A stretch of 5,571 bases of DNA from UBA1412 sp964609795 (GCA_964609795.1 CAZSTC010000107.1:1-5571), one strand, 5' to 3'. Counted from the stretch's first letter, positions 1 through 5,571 are shown. Made by a program: numbers and translations. The notes: generated by a model not told the origin, from the sequence alone.

Positions 1-24
1 ACCTGGCGCAATCCGGTCGTGTAA
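1..24 (+). CDS. Possible 3' end of an upstream plus-strand gene (partial)
   Basis: Frame 1 from the left edge reads seven codons (T-W-R-N-P-V-V) and then a TAA stop at 22-24. This could be the tail of a gene lying mostly outside the window. The other two plus frames are also open here: frame 2 runs to a TGA at 113-115 and frame 3 to a TGA near 90. The choice is therefore uncertain and no product can be named. Confidence 0.2.
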   Translation, partial: TWRNPVV

Positions 25-95
25 GGGTTTTCGTATCTCTTTTTGGAGCGCATTCGGTGGGGTGCGGCAGGGGGATTTTGCTCGGATTTTGAAGC

Positions 96-124
96 TTGCC
101 CGGAAGGTGCATTGAGTTTAGAAT
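96..124 (+). promoter_or_regulatory. Candidate sigma70-type promoter of the DUF1080-BNR_4 gene
   Basis: A -35-like TTGCCC (96-101, 4 of 6 consensus positions) is followed after 17 nt by a -10-like TAGAAT (119-124, 5 of 6). Transcription would start near 131. That leaves only a few bases before the ATG at 134, but a usable leader before the in-frame ATGs at 146 and 170. Read by eye, with no scoring against background. Confidence 0.4.
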
Positions 125-133
125 TTTCTCCAG

Positions 134-2086
134 ATGGAAAATCGTATGAGAAAAGGATGGATTCACCGGATGTGGAGATATTTGCTTCTGGCGGCGGGCA
201 TGATGTTCTTGAGCAACGGAGTCTGCGCGGAAGAGGAGTGGACACGGCTCTTTGACGGCAAGACGCTGGAGGGTTGGATTCAGCGCGGGGGAAGTGCGCC
301 CTTCAAAGTGGAGGATGAATGCGTGGTCGGTACGACAAAGCTGAAGGCCGGCGGCAACAGTTTCCTTTGTACCGGGCGCGAATACGGCGATTTTATTCTG
401 GAGTATGAATACTTGGTGGATTCCCGGATGAACTCGGGGGTTCAGATACGGAGCCACTGTTTTGAAGCGGATCACACTTACAGTTGGGGCGAGAAGCAGT
501 GGAAGGTGCCGGCTGGGCGTGTGCATGGGTATCAGATCGAGATCGATCCTTCCGCCCGGGCATGGTCCTGCGGGATATATGACGAGGGCCGGCGGGGATG
601 GCTTTTTGATCTGAAGGAGAAATCTGAGGCGCAAAAGGCGTTTCGCCAGAATGAGTGGAATCGTGTGCGCGTAGAGGCTCGCGGTGCGCATCTCAAGACG
701 TGGCTCAACGACGTCAGCGTGGCGGACTTGGAAGACGGGCTGGATTCATCGGGCTTCATTGCGCTGCAGGTGCATGGGATCGGTTCTGAGGCTGAGACCG
801 GACGGGAAATTCGCTGGAGGAATTTAAGGATTCAGGAATTGAAGCCTGAGAGCCGTGAGGCGGGTAAAGAGGTTGCGCCTTCGGGAGCCTGGACCTGGTT
901 CAATGACCCGCGGGCGATCGTGCTCGATGGAGTGCTCTATGCGGGCTATGTCCGCGGTGATGGAGCGGTCTGCGTGAATGCCTGGGATATGGCGCTGGGC
1001 AAGGGGACTGAGAGCGTGCTCAGCAGTTGGCGGGAGCGTGACGACCATGACAATATCGGTTTTCTGGAGATGGAGGATGGGAGACTGGCCGCATTCTACT
1101 CGACACACGGCACCCAGCAGAAGATGTTCATGCGCTATGCACTCGTGAAGACGCCCAAGAGCATTGAGGATTGGGGAGAAGAGATCGCGGTGGATTGGAG
1201 CGCGAAGAAATTCCGCGGAGGTGTCTGCTACAACAATCCCTTTCAGTTAAAGAATGAGCCGGGGCGGATTTATAATTTCATCCGGGGAGCGAACTGGAAC
1301 CCGACATTGCTCCTCTCGGAAGATAACGGAGAGAGCTGGCTCGAGCCGATTCACCTTCTCCTTCACAAGGACCGGCCTTATACCAAGTTCGCATCCAACG
1401 GGCGGGACCGGATCGACATTCTCTATACGGACGGGCACCCGCGGATGGTGGATAACTCGGTTTATCACCTGGCGATACGGGACGGGTCAGTGGTCCGGAG
1501 CGACGGGCAGCCTCTGGGAGCGCTGGGGAGGATGAGCGCTATCCCAACGCAGGCAGGGTCGGTGGTTTACAAGTTTGGTTCGGTCTATCCCGGAAAATCA
1601 GGGAAGACGGATGGACGGCCCTGGATTTGGGATATCGCCTATGACGGAGCCGGGAGTCCGGTGGTGCTGCATACGGTGAAGGTCCGCGACGGAGATATCC
1701 GGTATTTTTACGCGCGCTGGGATGAGGGTTCCAAGAACTGGAATTCGAGCGAGATTGCCCGAGCCGGAGCGCAGCTCTATCGAGGAGAAGACGACTATGT
1801 GGGAGGTGCTACGTTCGACTGCGAGCATCCTGGCCGGGTCTATATCAGCAGCGAGTTTAATCCGATTACGGGAGCGCGGAGCGCGTACCGGGAGATTTAC
1901 CGGGGAGAGAGTGCCGATGGAGGCCGGAGCTGGTATTGGAGCGCGGTGAGCGAATACTCCAGAAGCGACAATTTGCGGCCTTATGTTCCGCGTAAGCATG
2001 GGCAGAGTGAGTGCCTGCTCTGGTTCCGGGGCAACTACATGGCTTACCAGAATTTCGAGACTTCTATTTTCGCGCGAGTGGAGTAG
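134..2086 (+). CDS. Secreted DUF1080 (3-keto-disaccharide hydrolase-like) + BNR_4 beta-propeller fusion protein
   Basis: Predicted exported carbohydrate-active protein of 650 residues. Residues 1-32 form a signal peptide: an Arg/Lys-rich start, a hydrophobic core (YLLLAAGMMFL), and a likely signal peptidase I cut after V-C-A32. No convincing lipobox is present. Residues about 36-236 match the DUF1080 / 3-keto-disaccharide hydrolase family, a lectin-like jelly roll. They open with LFDGKTLEGW, then show NSFLCT, YGDFILEYEY, NSGVQIRS, GYQIEIDPS and GFIALQVHG, and end in IRWRNLRIQEL. Residues about 250-650 match the BNR repeat-containing family (BNR_4): AWTWFNDPRA at 252-261, DDHDN at 303-307, and two Asp boxes, SEDNGESW (395-402) and SADGGRSW (593-600). 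His305 and His325 recall a His pair in PL24/PL25-type propeller lyases. The start is uncertain: ATG at 134 gives the longest frame, but ATG at 146 (GGA seven bases upstream) or 170 fits the candidate promoter better. Substrate unknown. The gene ends just before a shared terminator and converges with the peptidase gene. Confidence 0.88.
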   Translation: MENRMRKGWIHRMWRYLLLAAGMMFLSNGVCAEEEWTRLFDGKTLEGWIQRGGSAPFKVEDECVVGTTKLKAGGNSFLCTGREYGDFILEYEYLVDSRMNSGVQIRSHCFEADHTYSWGEKQWKVPAGRVHGYQIEIDPSARAWSCGIYDEGRRGWLFDLKEKSEAQKAFRQNEWNRVRVEARGAHLKTWLNDVSVADLEDGLDSSGFIALQVHGIGSEAETGREIRWRNLRIQELKPESREAGKEVAPSGAWTWFNDPRAIVLDGVLYAGYVRGDGAVCVNAWDMALGKGTESVLSSWRERDDHDNIGFLEMEDGRLAAFYSTHGTQQKMFMRYALVKTPKSIEDWGEEIAVDWSAKKFRGGVCYNNPFQLKNEPGRIYNFIRGANWNPTLLLSEDNGESWLEPIHLLLHKDRPYTKFASNGRDRIDILYTDGHPRMVDNSVYHLAIRDGSVVRSDGQPLGALGRMSAIPTQAGSVVYKFGSVYPGKSGKTDGRPWIWDIAYDGAGSPVVLHTVKVRDGDIRYFYARWDEGSKNWNSSEIARAGAQLYRGEDDYVGGATFDCEHPGRVYISSEFNPITGARSAYREIYRGESADGGRSWYWSAVSEYSRSDNLRPYVPRKHGQSECLLWFRGNYMAYQNFETSIFARVE

Positions 2087-2105
2087 AGGAGTCTATTGTA
2101 GATAG

Positions 2106-2149
2106 AAAAAGAGGGGAGTTTCCTTGATTGGAGGGGCTCCCCTTTTTTT
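2106..2149. terminator. Bidirectional intrinsic terminator between convergent genes
   Basis: A 7-bp GC-rich stem pairs AGGGGAG (2112-2118) with CTCCCCT (2137-2143) across an 18-nt loop. Five A residues precede it (2106-2110) and a T run follows it (2143-2149). On either strand the hairpin is therefore followed by a U tract. It lies 20 nt after the BNR_4 gene stop (+) and 25 nt after the peptidase gene stop (-), so it can end both transcripts. Confidence 0.85.
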
Positions 2150-2173
2150 CAGCTATGAGGCTGGGCGGCCTGT

Positions 2174-3835
2174 CTATTTACTTTCCTCTTTCTCCGGCGG
2201 AAGACGTAACTGGTCGCCTTTTTCCTGAATGACTTTGCGGAGCCAGGCATCGGGATAGCCGATACTGGGGTAGCGGCCTGAGGGAGAGCGGATGTAGCCG
2301 TCGTTGAACTTCACGAGCATGTCGCCGGCCAGTTTACTCCAGCGGTTATGGACTTTGAGGATGCTCGAATTGGAGTAGTCGTTGAGATAGGCACGCATCA
2401 ACTCGGGGTCGCTCCCGCTGAGGGAGAGGGCCGTTTTTTCGATAGCGGGCTGGAGCTTGAGGAAGTGCGACTCGAGTTCCTGCTGGACCTTTTGGATGTC
2501 GGGGTAGATTTCGGAAAAGCGTCCGTAGGCGTAGTTTGCGACGAAATTGAAAATCCACCAGCTTGAATCCGGGTCAAAGCGGTCGATTGAGCCGGTCTGG
2601 CAGCAATCGGGGATTTCGCTCATGGCCATGTAGAGAGGAAAATAGCAGGAGGTATAGGCGTCATCCCATCCGAACCAGGTCAGACCGCCGATTTCATTCG
2701 GGAGGCAAGAGCGGGATTGGGTGAGGATGGTGCAGCAGGTTTGCTGCGTGGAGATGGGGCGCTCCCAGGCGTAGCGGACGCCATCCACTTTCCAGGTAAG
2801 GGGACGATTGCGCATGGGGTTGCCATAGGGTCCGGCATCGATACCGGCGCGCATATCGTAGGGGGTGCCGTCATAGCGGTCGCGGGTGAGGGCCATGACA
2901 TCGCGGGCGGAGAGCTTTTTATCCGGGACGATGGACCAGGGGTAGAGCTCAGCGCCGGGGACACCCTGGGCGTAATCATCAGAGAGATTCAGAGAGGGAG
3001 CGGCGCGGCGGAAGAAGCTCCAGACGCGTTTTTCGCAGGCGCGCTTGCTGACGTCGTCGATACCGCCATAGGCAGCCTCAAAGGAGAAGGGCTTGCCGCT
3101 CTTGGGGTCGTAGCGGCCGGTCTCGATGGCGAAGGATTCGACGTTGGGGGAATAGAGGCAGTTCTCGGGGTCGTTCCGGGGGAAATCGCGGATTCGGGCC
3201 TGGTTGGCGTGCGCGGTGATATGTCCATCGGGGACCTTGAGGGCAACCCAGACGGAGCCGGTGTCTTTTTTAGGATCGGTGGAGCCGGTGCCGATGATTT
3301 CAAAGACCCAGACTTCATTCGGGTCGCAAATGGAGAAGGATTCGCCCAGGTCGATATAGCCGTGCTCTTCGATTTCGCGAATCATGATCTCGACGGCCTG
3401 GCGAGCGGTGCGGGCCTGTTGGAGGGTGATGGTGATGAGCTCGGTGTATTCCAGTGAGCCGACTTTATTCTGGAGCTCGGAAGGACCTTCGAAGGTGGTT
3501 TCGGTGATGGCGACCTGATATTCATTCATGATGCCCTGAAAACCTTTGACGCGGGTGAGGGCATAGAAACCCAGGACTTTGCAGGTCGGTAGAGCATCGG
3601 GGATGCAGGCGCTGCGGTCGGCCGGGCGTATGGAGCCATCGCAGGCCGGGAGGATATCGAGCCAGGAATAGAAGCCGGAAGAATCGACGGCATAGGTGAT
3701 CATGCAGGAGCCATCGGCGGAGGCGCCTTTGGTGACGAGGATGGAGGAACAGGCCCGGAGCGGCTCGGCCCAGCCCAGGGTGAGCAGCAGGGCAAGAGAG
3801 AGAGCCAGGGAGAGATTCAGTTTTAGGGAGTTCAT
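2174..3835 (-). CDS. Secreted C69-family dipeptidase (N-terminal nucleophile hydrolase)
   Basis: Predicted exported peptidase of 553 residues in the C69 dipeptidase family (PepD-like Ntn hydrolases), which cleaves dipeptides using the free N-terminal cysteine as nucleophile. Residues 1-28 are a Leu/Ala-rich signal or propeptide ending L-R-A. Cys29 starts the mature-type motif CSSILVTKGASADGS, matching the family's Cys-Thr/Ser...G..A..DGS opening. Further family-like stretches are GIMNEYQVAITETTFEG (101-117), SFSICDPNEVWVFEIIGTGS (166-185) and VPDGHITAHANQARIR (201-216). Length is normal for the secreted forms. LRAC looks a little like a lipobox, but Arg before the small residue argues against it and lipidation would block the nucleophile. 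It starts 51 nt after the TIM-barrel gene with only a weak, distant AGAAGA upstream, so it is probably the second gene of that operon. The sequence has 14 cysteines, including pairs 367/368 and 411/412, fitting an extracytoplasmic protein. Exact specificity cannot be told. Confidence 0.88.
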   Translation of the reverse strand: MNSLKLNLSLALSLALLLTLGWAEPLRACSSILVTKGASADGSCMITYAVDSSGFYSWLDILPACDGSIRPADRSACIPDALPTCKVLGFYALTRVKGFQGIMNEYQVAITETTFEGPSELQNKVGSLEYTELITITLQQARTARQAVEIMIREIEEHGYIDLGESFSICDPNEVWVFEIIGTGSTDPKKDTGSVWVALKVPDGHITAHANQARIRDFPRNDPENCLYSPNVESFAIETGRYDPKSGKPFSFEAAYGGIDDVSKRACEKRVWSFFRRAAPSLNLSDDYAQGVPGAELYPWSIVPDKKLSARDVMALTRDRYDGTPYDMRAGIDAGPYGNPMRNRPLTWKVDGVRYAWERPISTQQTCCTILTQSRSCLPNEIGGLTWFGWDDAYTSCYFPLYMAMSEIPDCCQTGSIDRFDPDSSWWIFNFVANYAYGRFSEIYPDIQKVQQELESHFLKLQPAIEKTALSLSGSDPELMRAYLNDYSNSSILKVHNRWSKLAGDMLVKFNDGYIRSPSGRYPSIGYPDAWLRKVIQEKGDQLRLPPEKEESK

Positions 3836-3868
3836 GTTGTTTCTTGTCTTCTGGGGTTTGATTTTTAG

Positions 3869-3892
3869 GGGTTAAACTTTTTCGGGTTAAAC
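3869..3892. repeat. 9-bp direct repeat in the operon gap
   Basis: GGGTTAAAC occurs at 3869-3877 and again at 3884-3892, a 15-nt period. The second copy contains the stop codon of the TIM-barrel gene on the minus strand. It could be a local duplication or a tandem protein-binding site, and chance is also possible. Confidence 0.5.
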
Positions 3893-4834
3893 CGGGATTT
3901 CCTTCATGACTTTGCGGATGCGGGAGGCGGCTTCCAGATATTGAGCTTCGTTGGCCAGGTGCTCAATCATGAGCGGGGGCTCCTGGGGCAGGGCGGCAAG
4001 GCGTTTCAGGAAGGTGCGGTAATCTAGCTCGCCGGTGGTGGGCATGACTTCGACAAAGTGGACCTGATTCTCCACGACCCAGGCGATATCTTTGGCATGG
4101 CAACTGACGATGTGTTTGCCCAGTTTATCGAAGGCTTCATTGAGGAGCGTGGTGGTGTCGAAGATTTTATCGACGGAATTGATCATATTGGTGGGATCGA
4201 AATGGACGCCGAACTGTTTGCGGTCGACGGCACGGATCAATTTGAGATAGGAATCGGGGTCATAGGGGATGCTCCAGCCCATGATCTCGAGGGAGAAAAA
4301 AGTGGTTTTGGGTTTAACCTCATCAATCATGGCGCGGGAGTATTCGACGACGGCATCGAAGAAATCGGAGCCGAAATTATCCTTGTGCGGGCCGCTCCAT
4401 GCCTGAGGGTTGAGGGAACCGGCGATATTGACAACGCAGCGGGCACCGAGCGCCTCGGCCAGAGCCAGCCCTTCGACCATGCGGCGGCGGTTTTCTTTGC
4501 GGCGTTCCGGGTCGGGGTCCATGAGGTTATTCCAGACTCCGACTTCGGCGATCTGGACGTCCTCCTTCTGAAATGCTTTGCGGATGGCGGCGATGCGGTC
4601 GCTATCCTGCAGGCGGACATTGGGGCTATAGGCGGCGCGATAGCCCAGACGGCGGTGCTCACGGGCATAGAGCTCGATATCATCCTGGCTGTGGTAGACC
4701 GGAGCGCCCAGGCGGATGCGCGACTCGACGGTGGAAGCCGGTTGGGGAGACGGGGGTTGAGCGCTGAGAGAGGCCGGTAAGCCCGAGGCCAAAGCTGCAG
4801 CTGCGGAAATCTTCAAGAATTCACGGCGGTTCAT
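3887..4834 (-). CDS. Tat-exported sugar isomerase/epimerase-like TIM-barrel protein (AP endonuclease 2 / xylose isomerase-like)
   Basis: Protein of 315 residues. The N-terminus carries a textbook twin-arginine signal, NRREFLK (residues 2-8), then an Ala-rich hydrophobic stretch with a probable cut near A25, so it should be exported folded, possibly with its metal. The rest fits the xylose isomerase-like TIM-barrel fold. Likely metal and active-site residues are Glu183 (SLEIMGW), His211 and Asp213 (VHFDPTN), His246 and Asp249 (SCHAKD) and Glu291 (MIEHLAN), the usual Glu-Asp-His-Glu arrangement. Members act as epimerases, isomerases or dehydratases/hydratases on sugars and inositols; some hydrate the keto-glucal produced by DUF1080 lyases. 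The ATG at 4834 has AGAAGA four bases upstream and a near-consensus promoter about 30-55 nt upstream. It is the first gene of a probable two-gene operon with the C69 peptidase. Family assignment is firm; the substrate is not known. Confidence 0.88.
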   Translation of the reverse strand: MNRREFLKISAAAALASGLPASLSAQPPSPQPASTVESRIRLGAPVYHSQDDIELYAREHRRLGYRAAYSPNVRLQDSDRIAAIRKAFQKEDVQIAEVGVWNNLMDPDPERRKENRRRMVEGLALAEALGARCVVNIAGSLNPQAWSGPHKDNFGSDFFDAVVEYSRAMIDEVKPKTTFFSLEIMGWSIPYDPDSYLKLIRAVDRKQFGVHFDPTNMINSVDKIFDTTTLLNEAFDKLGKHIVSCHAKDIAWVVENQVHFVEVMPTTGELDYRTFLKRLAALPQEPPLMIEHLANEAQYLEAASRIRKVMKEIPV

Positions 4835-4861
4835 GGTATCTTCTGTTATTGTCCGGGGGCT

Positions 4862-4889
4862 ATCGTAAACGATGAGAAGGATATGTCAA
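4862..4889 (-). promoter_or_regulatory. Near-consensus sigma70 promoter for the TIM-barrel/peptidase operon
   Basis: On the minus strand a perfect -35 TTGACA (4889-4884) is followed after 16 nt by TACGAT (4867-4862), which keeps the key T1, A2, A5 and T6 of the -10 box. The start point would fall near 4855, giving a leader of about 20 nt that contains the AGAAGA ribosome-binding site. The -35 box overlaps the TGA stop of the RHS fragment. Read by eye. Confidence 0.6.
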
Positions 4890-5149
4890 GAGAGCAATCC
4901 GCAGATGAGGAAGTTAGTATCACTATTATGAGTAACGGTTTCCAATCGTCCGCTAGTGCTGTTGTAGGCAAAGGCATTGGTTACCAGAGTATTGGTTGCT
5001 CCTACCTGAGAGAGGCGCAGAATAGCGTCATACGTTTTGGAGACAGATAGCCCCGTCAGTGTCCCGCCTGCATAGGATTCACCGGTTAATTGTCCCGCTC
5101 CATTATAAGAAAGAGTGGTCGCAATCCCATTATTAGCAACGCCAGTCAA
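4886..5149 (-). pseudogene. Truncated RHS/YD-repeat protein fragment
   Basis: An open frame of 87 codons reads as the interior of an RHS (YD-repeat) protein. Three YD-like units are visible: YNGAGQL (15-21), YDAILRL (40-46) and YNSTSGRL (62-69), with the intervening wording GESYAGGTLTGLSV typical of long verrucomicrobial RHS proteins. Intact RHS proteins are many hundreds of residues, so this is a remnant cut at both ends. Upstream, the frame enters AT-rich DNA near 5150 and meets an in-frame TAA at 5170-5168. The only start available is TTG at 5149, with no ribosome-binding site. Downstream, similarity fades after about residue 80 and a TGA follows at 4888-4886. The other downstream frame that stays open shows no YD motif. 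Lacking a signal peptide and the C-terminal DPxG-type core end, it is unlikely to be functional. Its base composition is less GC-rich than the operon beside it. Confidence 0.72.
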
Positions 5150-5222
5150 TATTTTTATATTATTAATTTATTCTTAATTTTCATATTATATCAAATTTTA
5201 TATAATATATATGTTGTAAACA
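5150..5222. other. Very AT-rich intergenic strip
   Basis: Almost pure A/T for about 70 bases between the RHS fragment and the small membrane protein gene, in sharp contrast to the GC-rich operon. It contains in-frame stops and no supported gene. The perfect 9-bp inverted repeat described separately lies within it. It may mark a junction of acquired DNA. Confidence 0.6.
5183..5208. repeat. Perfect 9-bp AT-only inverted repeat
   Basis: ATATTATAT (5183-5191) is the exact reverse complement of ATATAATAT (5200-5208), with an 8-nt loop. The hairpin would be weak because it has no G-C pair, and no clear U tract follows on the minus strand. It could be a poor terminator for the membrane protein gene, a binding site, or chance in AT-rich DNA. 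Confidence 0.45.
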
Positions 5223-5486
5223 TTAACAAAGTAAATATATAAAAACAAGGCTAATCCAAGGTTTTCCAACCGGATAAATCAACTTTTGTAAAAGTCTTAT
5301 CACACCGTAGACCACGGCTCCTAATACACCATACAGACATGGAGTAATCGCAAGTACCAGTCCATAAGTAGGATGGACGAGCATCCCTGTATTCCACTCT
5401 ATGATTCCTATATAATAAATCGGTGTTAATAAAGCAAAAGGTATCAATGCCGCAATCGCAACGTATTTCCTTTCAATGTTTTTCAT
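5223..5486 (-). CDS. Small hypothetical membrane protein, possible immunity protein
   Basis: An 87-residue protein that I do not recognise as a named family. It has a short basic start (MKNIERK) and a first hydrophobic segment at about residues 8-29. A loop with WNTGMLVHPT follows, then a second hydrophobic segment at about 41-63, a basic turn (RLLQK), and a third short hydrophobic stretch (about 77-86) running into the stop. It therefore sits in the membrane with two or three spans and may have lost part of its C-terminus. The ATG at 5486 lies 13 nt after the stop of a frame entering from the right edge, which suggests co-transcription. No clear Shine-Dalgarno is seen. Composition is AT-rich compared with genes below 4850, suggesting acquired DNA. 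Its place between a protein tail and an RHS remnant suggests immunity to an RHS-type toxin, but this rests only on context. Confidence 0.55.
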   Translation of the reverse strand: MKNIERKYVAIAALIPFALLTPIYYIGIIEWNTGMLVHPTYGLVLAITPCLYGVLGAVVYGVIRLLQKLIYPVGKPWISLVFIYLLC

Positions 5487-5499
5487 AATCTATCAATAT

Positions 5500-5571
5500 T
5501 TAAAACAACATATCCCATTCCCTGAAATTGGCCATTTTGCTACAATCGCTGTCCGCTTTGGTAAAATAGTA
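5500..5571 (-). CDS. Possible C-terminal end of a minus-strand gene (partial), perhaps an RHS toxin tail
   Basis: From the right edge the minus strand is open for 23 codons to a TAA at 5502-5500. The product ends in NFREWDMLF, a plausible protein-like tail. The next gene starts 13 nt later, typical of an operon. A second minus frame is also open across this stretch, ending at a TGA just before the ATG at 5486, so the frame is not certain. Function cannot be read from so short a piece. The toxin idea comes only from the neighbouring small membrane protein and RHS fragment. Confidence 0.3.
   Translation of the reverse strand, partial: YYFTKADSDCSKMANFREWDMLF

Noticed and set aside
43..255. 70-codon plus frame at the left end
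   Set aside because: It overlaps the start and signal peptide of the DUF1080 gene in another frame, with no recognisable domain or ribosome-binding site.
1598..1999. 133-codon minus-strand frame inside the BNR_4 region
   Set aside because: It is antisense to the propeller domain, which carries clear Asp-box motifs; no independent support.
2717..3457. Plus-strand open frame of 246 codons inside the peptidase gene
   Set aside because: It is antisense to a well-supported C69 gene, its translation is low-complexity Gly/Ala/Asp-rich, and its length follows from the GC-rich composition of the opposite strand.
3749..3754. Lipobox-like LRAC at the peptidase N-terminus
   Set aside because: Arg at the -2 position is atypical, and lipidation would block the N-terminal Cys nucleophile the family needs.
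4058..4780. Plus-strand open frame of 240 codons inside the TIM-barrel gene
   Set aside because: It is antisense to a gene with a Tat signal and metal-site motifs; its Gly/Asp/Ile-rich translation shows no family features.
4886..5149. RHS fragment as an intact small gene
   Set aside because: It has only a TTG start with no ribosome-binding site, no signal peptide and an interior YD-repeat sequence cut at both ends; a remnant is the better reading.
5150..5222. AT-rich strip as a replication origin or insertion-sequence end
   Set aside because: No iterons, DnaA-box clusters, transposase reading frame or target-site duplication could be seen; only one AT-only inverted repeat is present.

Overview
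The window looks like a chromosomal segment from a PVC-superphylum bacterium, most likely Verrucomicrobiota (an Opitutae-like lineage). The evidence is indirect: a secreted DUF1080 protein fused to a BNR_4 propeller, a Tat-exported sugar isomerase/epimerase-type TIM barrel, and an RHS repeat fragment whose wording resembles the long YD-repeat proteins common in that phylum. No marker gene is present, so the taxonomy is an inference.

Layout. Positions 1-133 hold the likely last codons of an upstream gene and a plausible sigma70-type promoter. Positions 134-2086 (+) encode a secreted two-domain carbohydrate-active protein: an N-terminal DUF1080 / 3-keto-disaccharide hydrolase domain and a C-terminal BNR_4 beta-propeller. 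A strong bidirectional hairpin terminator (about 2106-2149) separates it from two minus-strand genes that converge on it. These are a secreted C69-family dipeptidase (3835-2174) and, 51 nt upstream of it, a Tat-signal xylose-isomerase-like TIM-barrel protein (4834-3887). The pair is probably one operon driven by a near-consensus promoter (-35 TTGACA, 16-nt spacer, -10 TACGAT) at 4862-4889.

Beyond about 4890 the character changes. A truncated RHS/YD-repeat fragment lies at 4886-5149 (-). It is followed by a very AT-rich strip, a small membrane protein (5486-5223, -) and the end of another minus-strand reading frame at the right edge. The order (C-terminal tail of a protein, short gap, small membrane protein, decayed RHS fragment) resembles an RHS toxin-tail/immunity module with a leftover RHS core piece. 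This is a hypothesis, because only 23 codons of the putative toxin end lie in the window.

How the genes may work together. DUF1080 proteins and AP-endonuclease-2/xylose-isomerase-like TIM barrels are known partners in the oxidation-based (3-keto) route of glycoside cleavage. Both carry export signals here, so a periplasmic version of that route is plausible, with the BNR_4 propeller as a possible polysaccharide lyase or sugar-binding module. The oxidoreductase the route needs is not in the window. The peptidase would fit a scavenging role beside the glycan enzymes. No tRNA, rRNA, CRISPR array or intact insertion sequence was seen.
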